Shown: one piece after another, positions 1 to 8,616 of the stretch
How the letters are laid out: every line of letters starts with the position of its first letter
Numbering within the stretch: the first letter of the stretch is position 1
Source: an uncultured Bacteroides sp.
GTDB taxonomy: Bacteria; Bacteroidota; Bacteroidia; Bacteroidales; Bacteroidaceae
Reading direction: 5' to 3'
Assembly (NCBI RefSeq): GCF_902491285.1
Contig: NZ_CABUHK010000057.1
Coordinates: 1-37,446, forward strand
DNA length: 37,446 nt
Translations under genes and position numbers: made by a program
Notes under the pieces: generated by a model
Told to the model about the DNA's origin: nothing
The model's input: the letters and a program-made list of their open reading frames with translations, nothing else
Database searches by the model: none

Positions 1-335
1 CTGCAATTAATGTTTTGGAAACAGAAAAAGAATACAAAGTGGAATTGGCTGCTCCGGGTATGACGAAGGATGATTTCAATGTTCGCATTGATGAAGACAA
101 TAACCTTGTCATCAGCATGGAGAAGAAGACTGAAAACAAAGAAGAGAAGAAAGATGGTCGCTATCTGCGCCGCGAATTCTCATACTCTAAATTCCAGCAA
201 ACAATGATTCTGCCGGATAATGTAGACAAAGAAAAAATTGCCGCATCCGTAGAACATGGCGTTCTGAACATCGAACTTCCGAAACTCTCAGAAGAAGAAG
301 TGAAGAAACCGAATAGACAAATCGAAGTAAAATAA
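1..335 (+). CDS. Small heat-shock protein (Hsp20/alpha-crystallin family), 3' part
   Basis: This is the C-terminal part of an ATP-independent cytoplasmic holdase chaperone of the Hsp20/IbpA family. The open frame runs in from the left window edge (codons from position 3 read AINVLETEKEYKVELAAPGM), so the true start lies outside. What remains is most of the alpha-crystallin domain: the EYKVELAAPGM strand, the DNNLVISME strand followed by a charged KTENKEEKKDG loop, the YLRREFSYSKFQQTMILP segment, and GVLNIELPK near the end. The final residues (KKPNRQIEVK) are a short polar tail; an I-x-I/V-like IEV stands close to the C-terminus. It ends at a TAA and is followed by a clear terminator. It converges on the ABC permease gene and is not part of that operon. 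The family call is firm; the missing N-terminus cannot be described. Confidence 0.92.
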   Translation, partial: AINVLETEKEYKVELAAPGMTKDDFNVRIDEDNNLVISMEKKTENKEEKKDGRYLRREFSYSKFQQTMILPDNVDKEKIAASVEHGVLNIELPKLSEEEVKKPNRQIEVK

Positions 336-351
336 TACGGTAACCAACTAA

Positions 352-369
352 ATCACTGGAAACAGTGAT
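352..369 (+). other. GAAA-tetraloop hairpin in the hsp20 3' UTR
   Basis: A perfect 7-bp stem (ATCACTG at 352-358 with CAGTGAT at 363-369) encloses a GAAA loop, the GNRA class of very stable tetraloop. It lies between the hsp20 stop codon and the terminator hairpin. It has no T-tract of its own, so it is more likely an RNA-stabilising 3' element than a second terminator. The structure is seen directly; the role is inferred. Confidence 0.5.
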
Positions 370-380
370 GGAAATGATAA

Positions 381-421
381 AGACAGCTCTTTCCAATAAA
401 AAGGAATGGGCTGTCTTTTTA
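381..421 (+). terminator. Rho-independent terminator after hsp20
   Basis: A 14-nt arm at 381-394 (starting AGACAGC) pairs with 403-416 (ending GCTGTCT) with one mismatch and one G-U, and is followed by a run of T at 416-420. Read on the opposite strand, the same stem is followed by a weaker T-rich stretch, so it may also stop transcripts of the converging ABC-transporter operon. Confidence 0.75.
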
Positions 422-457
422 TATACATATAGATATATTCCTTTACGCAGATGTTCC

Positions 458-1573
458 TTATTGATTCTTCCGATAACTGACCACCGCCCAACTATTAAAC
501 ACAACTGCAAAGGACAGCAATATTCCCAACTGTGGTAATAAATCAAAGAACCCACTTCCTTTGAGATACACCATGCGCATCACTTCCATGAAATAACGCA
601 AAGGATTGAGCCTGGTAATCCATTGTGCCCACTCCGGCATACTGCTAACCGGAGTAAACAGCCCGCTCATCAATATCAAAATCAACAGACAGAACCACAT
701 CACGAACATTGATTGCTGCATCGTAGCCGAATAGTTAGAAATGACAAGTCCGAAGCCGGACATCACCAACACGAAAAGAACCGCAAAGAAGTAAATCAAC
801 ATAAAATGCCCGACAGGTACTATACCGTAAATCAACCATGCCAATATGAAACATAAAGTCAACACAATGAAGCCAATCAACCAATAAGGCAGTAGTTTGG
901 CAAGAATAAAGACGAACTTCGGAACCGGCGTCACATTGATTTGCTCAATTGTCCCCACTTCCTTTTCGCTAACCACATTCAAGGCAGGCAGAAAGCCGCA
1001 AATCAACGTCAGCAACATAACCATCAATGCCGGAATCATGTAAAGTTTATAGTTCAAATTCGGATTAAACAATCCCTGGGTATCAATACGGATAGAAGGA
1101 AAAGCCCCGGAAACGGTAGCTGCTTCAGGACGTTCCGAACGTAGTTCGGCAGCATAGTCATTGACAATAGAAGCCAAATAAGAACTTCCAAGTCCCCCCT
1201 TCGTTCCATTCACAGCATTGGCAGCTATCAAGATATGAGCATCCTCGCCGTTCATCCAGTCCCGTTCCAGATGCCTCGGTATCTCCATGACAATATCCGT
1301 CGTTCCGGTTTCAATATTCCGAAGTCCTTCCTCATACGAAGCCGGCACTTCCACCAGACGGAAATAAGTGGAAGCAGCAATCTTATTCACCAGTCGCCGG
1401 GAAATAGCCGAATGGTCATTATCCACTATATTCAGTTCGACATTCTTGATTTCCAGGTTTACCGCCCAAGGCATCAGCAGCATAATCATACACGGAAAAA
1501 CAAGAATCAGTTTCGGCAGAAACGAATTGCGCAGCAATTGTTTAAACTCTTTTTCTATCAGGAACTTTATCAT
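458..1573 (-). CDS. ABC-2 type transporter permease (YbhR/YhhJ-like)
   Basis: Inner-membrane permease of an ABC-2 exporter, 371 aa, the usual length for YbhR/YhhJ-type subunits. There is one membrane segment near residues 20-40 (LPKLILVFPCMIMLLMPWAV), then a large soluble, presumably periplasmic domain to about residue 175, then five more hydrophobic segments. The segment starting near 178 (LYMIPALMVMLLTLICGF) is followed by the cytoplasmic SEKEVGTIEQINVTPV motif typical of the family (EKExGTxEqlxvtP). It is the last gene of the efflux operon, 25 bp after its paralogue at 1599-2708; the two permeases would pair in one membrane complex with the two-domain ATPase. The substrate cannot be read from the sequence; drugs, lipids or ions are possible. 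The family is certain and the role moderately so. Confidence 0.88.
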   Translation of the reverse strand: MIKFLIEKEFKQLLRNSFLPKLILVFPCMIMLLMPWAVNLEIKNVELNIVDNDHSAISRRLVNKIAASTYFRLVEVPASYEEGLRNIETGTTDIVMEIPRHLERDWMNGEDAHILIAANAVNGTKGGLGSSYLASIVNDYAAELRSERPEAATVSGAFPSIRIDTQGLFNPNLNYKLYMIPALMVMLLTLICGFLPALNVVSEKEVGTIEQINVTPVPKFVFILAKLLPYWLIGFIVLTLCFILAWLIYGIVPVGHFMLIYFFAVLFVLVMSGFGLVISNYSATMQQSMFVMWFCLLILILMSGLFTPVSSMPEWAQWITRLNPLRYFMEVMRMVYLKGSGFFDLLPQLGILLSFAVVFNSWAVVSYRKNQ

Positions 1574-1598
1574 AAGTAATTATCCATTTAGCCCATTA

Positions 1599-2708
1599 TC
1601 ATTCCAAGCGATATTTGAATTTCTTGAAGCTGACTGTTATAAGCACCGTCGCCATCAACAACAAAATACCAATCTCCTTACATACCAATACCACCGGCAC
1701 ACCTTCAATCATCAGTTTCCGCACCGCCTGAATATACCAACGCGCCGGGAGTATATCCGATATCCACTGAAGTATCACCGGCATACTTTCTATAGGGAAA
1801 ATCATCCCCGACAACAGCATAGTAGGCATCATTAGCATCAAGCCCGATACCAACATAGCAGCAACCTGCGTCTGCGTTACCGATGAAATCAGCAACCCCA
1901 AAGCCAAAGACACAAAAATAAACAACAGAGATACCGTTATCAACCAAAACAAACTTCCCGCCACCGGAACATCCAGCACAAAAACCGAAAGTAGCAGGAT
2001 AGTTATCAAATTGACAAACGACAAAACAAAATAAGGTACAGCCTTCGCCAAAATAATAAATAACGGTTTCACCGGCGAAACCAACAATACTTCCATAGTC
2101 CCTGTCTCTTTCTCGCGAACGATGGAAATGGAAGTCATCATAGCACAAATCAACATCAGAATCAGCCCCATCACCCCCGGTACAAAATTATAAGCACTTT
2201 TCATCTGAGGATTGTACAGCAGCTTTATGTCAGGAGTCAGACGGGCAACCGATACATCGGGCGGCAACATCTCCTGCCCTGCCATAGAGACAATTCCAGT
2301 CGCATAATTAACCTGCGAGGTCGACATATTCGGATCCGTCGCATCAACAATCAACTGTACACGAGCATCTCCCGCATAAAGCCCGTCCATAAAACGTTCA
2401 CCAAAAACAACTGCCATGTCAATCTCACTCCTCAGAAAAGCAGCTTCCATCTCTTGAGGTGAATGAAAACAGGCAGTAACCGTAAAATACTCACTGGCAT
2501 CCAAACGATCAATAATCTTCCGTGTCACCATATCATTAGAAGGATCGAGTACAGCCAGGCGTACATCTTTCACTTCTGTACTGATGGTAAAGCCAAACAG
2601 AATAATCTGCACAACCGGCATCCCCAGCAGAATCAACATCGTCCGCCGGTCACGGAAAATATGGTAAAACTCTTTCTTTACAAAAGCAATAAACTGTCTC
2701 ATAATCAA
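1599..2708 (-). CDS. ABC-2 type transporter permease (YbhS-like)
   Basis: Second ABC-2 permease of the exporter, 369 aa, with the same architecture as its downstream neighbour: a membrane segment near residues 25-45 (LILLGMPVVQIILFGFTI), a large extracytoplasmic domain to about residue 170, and five C-terminal hydrophobic segments. The family motif appears as REKETGTMEVLLVSPV. The gene overlaps the end of the ATPase gene by 4 bp, so the two are probably translationally coupled. Paired YbhS/YbhR-like permeases served by one tandem ATPase are the normal arrangement of YbhGFSR-type exporters. I infer a heterodimeric membrane domain. Confidence 0.88.
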   Translation of the reverse strand: MIMRQFIAFVKKEFYHIFRDRRTMLILLGMPVVQIILFGFTISTEVKDVRLAVLDPSNDMVTRKIIDRLDASEYFTVTACFHSPQEMEAAFLRSEIDMAVVFGERFMDGLYAGDARVQLIVDATDPNMSTSQVNYATGIVSMAGQEMLPPDVSVARLTPDIKLLYNPQMKSAYNFVPGVMGLILMLICAMMTSISIVREKETGTMEVLLVSPVKPLFIILAKAVPYFVLSFVNLITILLLSVFVLDVPVAGSLFWLITVSLLFIFVSLALGLLISSVTQTQVAAMLVSGLMLMMPTMLLSGMIFPIESMPVILQWISDILPARWYIQAVRKLMIEGVPVVLVCKEIGILLLMATVLITVSFKKFKYRLE

Positions 2709-4183
2709 TCTGCTTTGCGCACCGCACTGCGGGCTAATTTTTGGAAAACATCATCCATCGTCTCCACTCCGAATTGCTTTTTCAGACGGGCAGGCGTGTC
2801 AAGAGCCTTGATCTGTCCGTCCACCATAATAGAAATCCGGTTACAATATTCCGCTTCGTCCATATAGTGCGTAGTTACAAATACAGTAATCCCCCGGTCG
2901 GCAGCCTGATAAATCAATTCCCAAAATTGCCTTCGCGTGGCAGGATCCACTCCCCCGGTCGGCTCATCCAGAAAAACGATTCTCGGCTCGTGGAAGATTG
3001 AAACCGAAAAAGCAAGTTTCTGCTTCCACCCCACAGGAAGGCTTTTCACTAAAGTATCCCGCTCGGCAGAAAAGCCCAAACGCTCCAGCAATTCCTCAGT
3101 CTTCCGTTCTATTTCCTGCTCTTTCATTCCATAGATTCCGGCAAACAGGCGGATATTCTCCCATACCTTCAAGTCTTCGTATAAGGAAAACTTCTGGCTC
3201 ATGTATCCGATATGTTTCTTTACCTGCTCCGCCTCTCGGAAAATATCATATCCTGCCACCTTTCCCACGCCCGATGTCGGTCGGCTCAGCCCGCAAAGCA
3301 TTCGCATAGCCGTTGTCTTTCCGGCACCGTTAGCACCCAGAAAGCCAAAGATTTCTCCCCGGTTTACTTGAAAGGAGATATGATCTACTGCGGTAAAACT
3401 GCCGAAACATTTGGTTAGCCGGCTCACTTCAATCACGGGTGCCGTCTCATGCCGTACTTCATCCCGTTCCAACGAAGGCGGACAAAGGATAGAAGCAAAT
3501 TGTTGCAGAATACGCTCAGGCGTATCGATACCATGAATTTGTCCATGATTGATAAAAGCGATCCGGTCGCATTGACGGGCTTCGTCCATAATAGGAGTCG
3601 AAACAACAATCGTAATCCCCTGCTTCCGCAAACTCCTGAGCATCTGCCAAAATTCCTTGCGCGACACAGGATCCACACCCGTAGTTGGCTCGTCCAGAAA
3701 TAAAATATCAGGTTTATGAATTAACGCGCAACTCAATGCCAGCTTCTGCTTCATCCCCCCCGATAAGGCTCCTGCCCTTCTCCTTTTGAACGGTTCTATC
3801 TGCTGATAGATATCCTTGATCAAGTCGTAATTCTCCCGGATTGTTGTATGGAATACCGTAGCAAAAAACTCCAAATTCTCTTCCACCGAGAGGTCTTGAT
3901 AAAGTGAAAAGCGACCGGGCATATATCCTACACGCGTACGAATCTGTTTATAGTCCGAAGTTACATCCAATCCGCCGATAGCCGCCGTCCCCTTATCAGC
4001 CAGCAATAGAGTAGTCAGGATACGGAACAAGGTACTCTTTCCCGCACCATCGGGGCCAATCAGCCCGAAAATCTCTCCCTGCTCTACCGCAAAAGAAACT
4101 CCTTTCAGCGCTTCCACCTTTCCATAGCTTTTGCTGATTTCTTGCGCAACCACTATGGGTTCTCTTCCGTCTGCCACTTTCAT
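2705..4183 (-). CDS. Two-domain ABC transporter ATPase (YbhF-like)
   Basis: Cytoplasmic ATPase with two fused nucleotide-binding domains, 492 aa. NBD1 has Walker A GPDGAGKST (43-51), signature LSGGMKQ (140-146) and Walker B ILFLDEP (160-166). NBD2 has Walker A GANGAGKTT (283-291), a degenerate signature LPVGWKQ (382-388), Walker B IVFLDEP (402-408) and an intact H-loop TTHYMDEAEYC. In NBD1 the H-loop reads STPIMDEA, so the switch His is a Pro. The GPDGAGK Walker A and the LPxGxKQ second signature match my memory of E. coli YbhF, so I assign it to a YbhGFSR-type exporter rather than RbbA, whose fused membrane domain is missing here. It lies 15 bp after the HlyD-like gene and overlaps the next permease by 4 bp. 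Confidence 0.9.
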   Translation of the reverse strand: MKVADGREPIVVAQEISKSYGKVEALKGVSFAVEQGEIFGLIGPDGAGKSTLFRILTTLLLADKGTAAIGGLDVTSDYKQIRTRVGYMPGRFSLYQDLSVEENLEFFATVFHTTIRENYDLIKDIYQQIEPFKRRRAGALSGGMKQKLALSCALIHKPDILFLDEPTTGVDPVSRKEFWQMLRSLRKQGITIVVSTPIMDEARQCDRIAFINHGQIHGIDTPERILQQFASILCPPSLERDEVRHETAPVIEVSRLTKCFGSFTAVDHISFQVNRGEIFGFLGANGAGKTTAMRMLCGLSRPTSGVGKVAGYDIFREAEQVKKHIGYMSQKFSLYEDLKVWENIRLFAGIYGMKEQEIERKTEELLERLGFSAERDTLVKSLPVGWKQKLAFSVSIFHEPRIVFLDEPTGGVDPATRRQFWELIYQAADRGITVFVTTHYMDEAEYCNRISIMVDGQIKALDTPARLKKQFGVETMDDVFQKLARSAVRKAD

Positions 4184-4198
4184 CTCGATTCTCCGTTT

Positions 4199-5110
4199 TC
4201 AGTTTCCAACCTTCAGTTTTACTCCGCCATACATGCCTATCTTCAGTTCTCCGTCATTTTTCACAGCTATTTTCACGGCATATACCAGATTAGCGCGTTC
4301 ATTCTTTGTCAGAATAGTTTTAGGAGTAAATTCCGAACGGTCGGAAATCCATGTAATCACGCCCGGATAGGCTTTCTGCTCCGAATTTCCGTAATCGGCA
4401 TAGACAGTCACCTTATCCCCCAGTTTCACTTGTGACAACTGTCCGGAAGTTATATAAGCCCGCAAGTACATTCCGTCAGTTTCCGCCACTTTAAATAATG
4501 GCCTGCCGACAGATGCCAGTTCACCGGCTTCCGCATATTTTGCCAGTACCGTACCTTCAATAGGTGACTGGATATGGCATTTGTCTAACTGGTCTTCCAC
4601 CTGTGCCACCTGTATGGCTACCGAATTTCCCTGTTCCGTCAGACTATTCGCACTGTTCAGCAATGATGATTCCTGGGCAACAAGCTGCCTCTCGAGCAAT
4701 TTAATCTGTGCATCCCAGTCATCCAACTGTTTCCGGTTTGCCGCACCCGCAGCAAGCAAATTCTCCACCCGTTTCTTTTCACGTTCGGCCGTAGCAATCT
4801 GCTGTTTGGTAGCGGCAATCTGTTTGGCAAGGTCAGGACGCTGGCTTTCCACGGATTTCATACTGGCTTCCAGTTGCAGCTTCTTCAGATATAACTGCAC
4901 GGTATCGACCAACCCGACTTCTTCACCCGCTTTCAACCTTGTACCTTCCTCTACGTCCAACTTTAACAATTTTCCGGCAGCTTCGGCAGAAACAATGACT
5001 TCCGTAGCTTCAAACGTACCGGTCGCGTCATAATCAGGTGTTCCATTTCCGCAGGCAGACAACATCACCAATGCCATCCCCCATATTCCTATCTTCGTTA
5101 TTCCTTTCAT
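4199..5110 (-). CDS. HlyD-family periplasmic adaptor lipoprotein (YbhG-like)
   Basis: Membrane-fusion protein linking the ABC complex to the outer-membrane channel, 303 aa. The N-terminus is a lipoprotein signal with a lipobox ending LSAC (Cys 20). Next comes the first half of a lipoyl/barrel-sandwich domain (GTFEATEVIVSAEAAGKLLKL), then a long alpha-helical hairpin at roughly 75-165 rich in Gln, Glu, Lys and Ala (KQIAATKQQIATAEREKKR), then the returning lipoyl half (CHIQSPIEGTVLAKYAEAGE) and a beta-barrel domain. This order is classic HlyD/YbhG. It sits between the TolC-like gene and the ATPase with 15-bp gaps on both sides, so one transcript is expected. Substrate unknown. Confidence 0.9.
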   Translation of the reverse strand: MKGITKIGIWGMALVMLSACGNGTPDYDATGTFEATEVIVSAEAAGKLLKLDVEEGTRLKAGEEVGLVDTVQLYLKKLQLEASMKSVESQRPDLAKQIAATKQQIATAEREKKRVENLLAAGAANRKQLDDWDAQIKLLERQLVAQESSLLNSANSLTEQGNSVAIQVAQVEDQLDKCHIQSPIEGTVLAKYAEAGELASVGRPLFKVAETDGMYLRAYITSGQLSQVKLGDKVTVYADYGNSEQKAYPGVITWISDRSEFTPKTILTKNERANLVYAVKIAVKNDGELKIGMYGGVKLKVGN

Positions 5111-5125
5111 ATCCTGAGAAGTTAT

Positions 5126-6394
5126 TTAATAATTCGTTGTATATTTCAATTGATAAATGCCCATCAGCCGCTGAATTTCATGCAGGGCTTTCGACTGACG
5201 CGCCAAGCTCTCATTAGTCAGTTCCCGAAGCATCTCGGTCACGGTCAATGTTCCATTAGCCACCTTTGCCTCCGCCGCTTTACGGATATTGGTACGCAGA
5301 CGGATAATCTCATTATCATCCTCCATCTGCTTCTCCAACGAACGAATCGCCTGATCCTGCTGTGTCATTTGCAAACGCGTATTGAAAAGAAAGACATCCC
5401 GGTTATTGTCCAACTGACGGCGTTTGTTTTCAATCACCCGCCGGTCGTTTTTCAACGTATATAAACTACCGAAATTCCACGAAAGTCGGACACCTGCAAT
5501 ATAATAAGGAGAGTATTCATTCTTCAGCATATTCAGCCCCGGATTTCCATAAGCTCCTTGTACAAACAATCCGAATTGTGGAAGATGGCGCACATTGAGT
5601 GCTTTCTCCTGCACTTGCAATCCGGCTCCCTGTGCATCAAACAAGGACAGCTCCGGCCGGTGTATTTCACTGATAGCTGAAATCTCATTCTGAGGAACGG
5701 GCTTCTCCAAAGTTACCGCCTGAGACAGTTCTTCCCCTACCAGCAACGAAAGCATTTTCAAATAGGCGGCACGTGACGAAACAAGGTCTACCCTCTTCTG
5801 ACGGGTATTCAACTGCTCCACTCTCACAGCGTCCAAATCTGCCTGATTGGCTATTCCATTTTCCACATAAGCAGTAATCTGACGATAATTCCGTTCCAAT
5901 TCATCTTGCAGTAATGCATTCTGCCGCAATTGCTCGTCAAGCAGCAGAATCCCGAAATACAAATCATTCACACGGCTGTTCAATGCATACATATCCACAT
6001 TCAGCTTTTCTTTTTCTATCTCAGCTTCCGCCGTTACCTGTTTCTTCTGCATCCGGATTCCGCCACCATCCCAAATTTTCTGTTGCAATTCCAACATTAC
6101 CTGATACTGGTCTTTAGGTAATCCTTTTATATCCACTCCGGGAAGTTTCACAGGAATTTCCGTCACTTCACTCTGGTAAGAAGCTTTGGCCGAAAGAGCC
6201 AACTGAGGCAAATATCCCTTGGCAGCATTCTCCAGACTATATTCCTTTGTTTTCTCGACCAAACCGTACTGATGTACCAGCGGATAATTTTCCTGCGTTT
6301 TCCGTTGACATTCTTCCAACGTAATTTGCGCATACACACCCGATACAAACAATAAAAAGGAAAAACTGAAAATCATTCTTTTCATACGCATCAT
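5126..6394 (-). CDS. TolC-family outer-membrane efflux protein
   Basis: Outer-membrane channel of the exporter, about 422 aa from the start chosen here. The open frame continues upstream to 6697, but the extra about 100 residues look like translated promoter DNA and run into the araC gene on the other strand. The ATG cluster at 6383-6394 is followed by a normal signal peptide (MKRMIFSFSFLLFVSGVYAQ), so I start at 6394; 6385 is equally possible. The mature protein begins ITLEECQRKTQENYPLV, the usual TolC/OEP opening, and has two related helical repeats rich in Gln, Asn and Leu. First gene of the efflux operon, 15 bp before the adaptor gene. A TATCTTTG promoter element lies 31 bp upstream. Confidence 0.88.
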   Translation of the reverse strand: MMRMKRMIFSFSFLLFVSGVYAQITLEECQRKTQENYPLVHQYGLVEKTKEYSLENAAKGYLPQLALSAKASYQSEVTEIPVKLPGVDIKGLPKDQYQVMLELQQKIWDGGGIRMQKKQVTAEAEIEKEKLNVDMYALNSRVNDLYFGILLLDEQLRQNALLQDELERNYRQITAYVENGIANQADLDAVRVEQLNTRQKRVDLVSSRAAYLKMLSLLVGEELSQAVTLEKPVPQNEISAISEIHRPELSLFDAQGAGLQVQEKALNVRHLPQFGLFVQGAYGNPGLNMLKNEYSPYYIAGVRLSWNFGSLYTLKNDRRVIENKRRQLDNNRDVFLFNTRLQMTQQDQAIRSLEKQMEDDNEIIRLRTNIRKAAEAKVANGTLTVTEMLRELTNESLARQSKALHEIQRLMGIYQLKYTTNY

Positions 6395-6424
6395 TACTTT
6401 ATATTCTTCGATTTCTTCGGAAGA

Positions 6425-6432
6425 CAAAGATA
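6425..6432 (-). promoter_or_regulatory. Candidate promoter -7 element of the efflux operon
   Basis: The minus strand reads TATCTTTG, a full match to the Bacteroides -7 consensus TAnnTTTG, 30 bp before the chosen tolC-like ATG. I do not see a good TTTG at the expected -33 spacing, so a helper such as the divergent AraC protein may be needed. Confidence 0.5.
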
Positions 6433-6528
6433 GGCCTTTTGAAGATACATTCACATTCTGAAAGTCTGCAAATATGTCCTGATAGTTCGATAAAACAAAA
6501 GAAAGAAAGGTCGTTTGGAGCTTTTTAT

Positions 6529-6536
6529 TATCTTTG
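6529..6536 (+). promoter_or_regulatory. Candidate promoter -7 element of the araC-type gene
   Basis: The plus strand reads TATCTTTG, matching TAnnTTTG, 21 bp before the ATG at 6558. A TTTG at 6514-6517 is only 11 bp upstream and is too close to be a standard -33 element. The leader would be very short (about 15 nt). Confidence 0.45.
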
Positions 6537-6557
6537 CCGGAAAACTGAAGAACAAAG

Positions 6558-7451
6558 ATGGAAAAGAAAACACCCCTGAATATAGGACTGGAAATACTAG
6601 GGAATCTGGATATCGTCCGGCATAATGAGTTCCGTTTTATATCCCCGCACTTCGGGTTCGTAAACAGTTTTGCCAGACTGGAGTCGCTTCTTATCACATT
6701 AGATCAGCCATACCGCATAAAGGAAGGACGTATTGCAATTATCAAACAAGGGTATGCACGAGTACTAATCAATCTGATAGAAGAGACTTTTCAACCGGAC
6801 AAGATGTTGTTAATAGTTCCTAATTCCATTCTTCAGCTCATTGAAGTATCTCCGGATTTTGACATGCAAATGGTAGCGATGGATTCCGAGTTTCTTCCTA
6901 TAACCGGAAAGGATGACTTCTTCACTCATCTCTCACAGTTACAGAAAAACATCATATTATCTCTGACGCCACAAGAAAGCTACCAATTTAAAAGTTATTT
7001 TGACCTCATGTGGAACATATTACAAGAATCACCCTTCCACCGGGAAGTAATTCAGCATTTACTAGTCAGTCTCTTATATAATATAGAATATCTTGCCCAT
7101 AATAACGGGAATGCACAAAACCACCAGACACGCCAGGAGGAAATCTTTCAACGTTTCATCTCGTTGGTCAATACCTATAGTAAAAAAGAGCGTAACGTCG
7201 TTTTTTATGCAGACAAACTATGTCTCACCCCACGCTATCTTAACACGGTCGTCCGGCAAACCAGCCAACAAACAGTAATGGACTGGATAAACCAGTCCAT
7301 TATACTAGAAGCTAAAGTATTGCTAAAACATAGCAATCTGCTTGTTTATCAAATTTCTGATGAATTGAATTTTCCTAATCCTTCTTTTTTCTGCAAGTTT
7401 TTCAAACGGATGACGGGAATAACGCCACGCGAATATCAAAACCCGAAATAA
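6558..7451 (+). CDS. AraC-family transcriptional regulator
   Basis: DNA-binding regulator of 297 aa. The C-terminal about 100 residues form the AraC double helix-turn-helix: CLTPRYLNTVVRQTSQQTVMDWINQ, then EAKVLLKHSNLLVYQISDELNFPNPSFFCKFFKRMTGITPREYQ, which carries the family hallmark (s-fxrxFKrxxGxTPxeYR). The N-terminal about 190 residues look like a cupin-type sensor with no strong motif I can name. It is divergent from the efflux operon with 163 bp between the start codons, so it most likely controls that operon. It ends 3 bp from the convergent manC stop codon. The ligand cannot be inferred. Confidence 0.9.
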   Translation: MEKKTPLNIGLEILGNLDIVRHNEFRFISPHFGFVNSFARLESLLITLDQPYRIKEGRIAIIKQGYARVLINLIEETFQPDKMLLIVPNSILQLIEVSPDFDMQMVAMDSEFLPITGKDDFFTHLSQLQKNIILSLTPQESYQFKSYFDLMWNILQESPFHREVIQHLLVSLLYNIEYLAHNNGNAQNHQTRQEEIFQRFISLVNTYSKKERNVVFYADKLCLTPRYLNTVVRQTSQQTVMDWINQSIILEAKVLLKHSNLLVYQISDELNFPNPSFFCKFFKRMTGITPREYQNPK

Positions 7452-7454
7452 GCC

Positions 7455-8501
7455 TTATTTTGAAAATTCCTTGATACGTTGTTCTTCTTCCAGTTTGCAA
7501 ATCAGCAACGTATTGTCTTTTTCGGCAATGATATATCCATCCAGTCCCTGCACTACCACCCGTTTTTCTTCGCTGGTATGCACAATGCAGTTCTTACTGT
7601 CATACAGGCGGATATCGGCTCCAACTGTGGCATTACCTGATTTATCCTGTGGCAATAATCCACGCAGTGCTCCCCATGTACCCAAGTCCGACCAACCGAA
7701 CGAAGCCGGCAGTACATAGATTTCCTGTGCTTTCTCCATCACTGCATAGTCAATAGAAATACTTTCGCACGTGGGAAACAACTTCTTAATCGTTTCACTC
7801 TCCTTCTCTGTATAGAAATCCGGAAAGATACGGTCGAAAATCTGTGCAATCCCCGGAGCATATACACGCATCACGGAAGTTATAGTACGCACATTCCATA
7901 CAAAGATTCCGGCATTCCAAAAGAAATTGCCTTCTGCCAAATACTTCTCTGCAGTCTCCTTATCCGGTTTTTCCTTGAATGAATCTACTGTGAAAATCTC
8001 CTTATCTGTCATTATCTGTTCTCCGGCAGCAATATATCCATATCCGGTTTCCGGACGAGTCGGCTTGATACCTAGAGTGACAATAGCACTGCTATCATTC
8101 GTAAAACGAAGCGCTTTCTCCACCACCCGACGAAATTCTCCCGTATCAAGAACCAATGCATCCGAAGGAGTCACTACGATATTTGCATTCGGGTGTTTCT
8201 TTTTAATCTTCCAACAAGCATAAGCTATACAAGGTGCCGTATTCCGTGCACAGGGTTCCGCCAGAATGTTACTCTCCGGCATCTCCGGCAACTGTTCCCG
8301 AACAATATCAATATATTTTTCAGAAGTTACCACCCACATATTTTCCTTCGGGCAAACACCGTCAAAACGATCGGCCGTCAACTGAATCAGTGACCGTCCG
8401 CATCCCATTACATCAATAAATTGTTTTGGACATTCCGGTGTACTCATCGGCCAAAAACGGCTGCCAATGCCTCCAGCCATTATTACGACATGATTATCCA
8501 T
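7455..8501 (-). CDS. manC: Mannose-1-phosphate guanylyltransferase
   Basis: Makes GDP-mannose from mannose-1-phosphate and GTP in the cytoplasm. The nucleotide-binding loop MAGGIGSRFWPMS and PKQF follow directly after the start; further on come PETGYGYI, the FKEKPD sugar-phosphate motif, NAGIFVW and SDLGTWGAL, all typical of ManC/GMP. About 348 aa, the nucleotidyltransferase alone, without the C-terminal phosphomannose isomerase domain of bifunctional ManC proteins. The frame stays open to 8537, but the ATG at 8501 has GGAG 10 nt upstream and begins right at the catalytic fold (MDNHVVIMAGG). It has its own candidate promoter and lies beyond a terminator-like hairpin after the capsule operon, so it may serve general GDP-mannose supply as well as this capsule. 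No GDP-mannose-modifying enzyme is in the window. Confidence 0.92.
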   Translation of the reverse strand: MDNHVVIMAGGIGSRFWPMSTPECPKQFIDVMGCGRSLIQLTADRFDGVCPKENMWVVTSEKYIDIVREQLPEMPESNILAEPCARNTAPCIAYACWKIKKKHPNANIVVTPSDALVLDTGEFRRVVEKALRFTNDSSAIVTLGIKPTRPETGYGYIAAGEQIMTDKEIFTVDSFKEKPDKETAEKYLAEGNFFWNAGIFVWNVRTITSVMRVYAPGIAQIFDRIFPDFYTEKESETIKKLFPTCESISIDYAVMEKAQEIYVLPASFGWSDLGTWGALRGLLPQDKSGNATVGADIRLYDSKNCIVHTSEEKRVVVQGLDGYIIAEKDNTLLICKLEEEQRIKEFSK

Positions 8502-8544
8502 ACCTGTTATTCTCCAATTTTTTAAATAATTGCGCAAGTTACTC

Positions 8545-8574
8545 CAAAATGTCCGAATTTACAAGGAAAACAAA
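8545..8574 (-). promoter_or_regulatory. Candidate manC promoter
   Basis: The minus strand has TTTG (8571-8574), an 18-bp gap, then ACATTTTG (8545-8552). The spacing fits a Bacteroides -33/-7 pair, but only the TTTG half of the -7 box matches. It lies about 45 bp before the chosen manC ATG. Confidence 0.35.
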
Positions 8575-8616
8575 AGAAACTAACCGAAACATCTATAACG
8601 CATGGTCCTTTTATCC

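Noticed and set aside
6395..6697. N-terminal about 100-residue extension of the TolC-like frame
   Set aside because: It precedes a standard signal peptide, covers both divergent promoters and part of the araC gene, and has no protein-like features.
8502..8537. Upstream start of manC at 8537
   Set aside because: The ATG at 8501 has a GGAG ribosome-binding site at good spacing, and the protein fold begins there.
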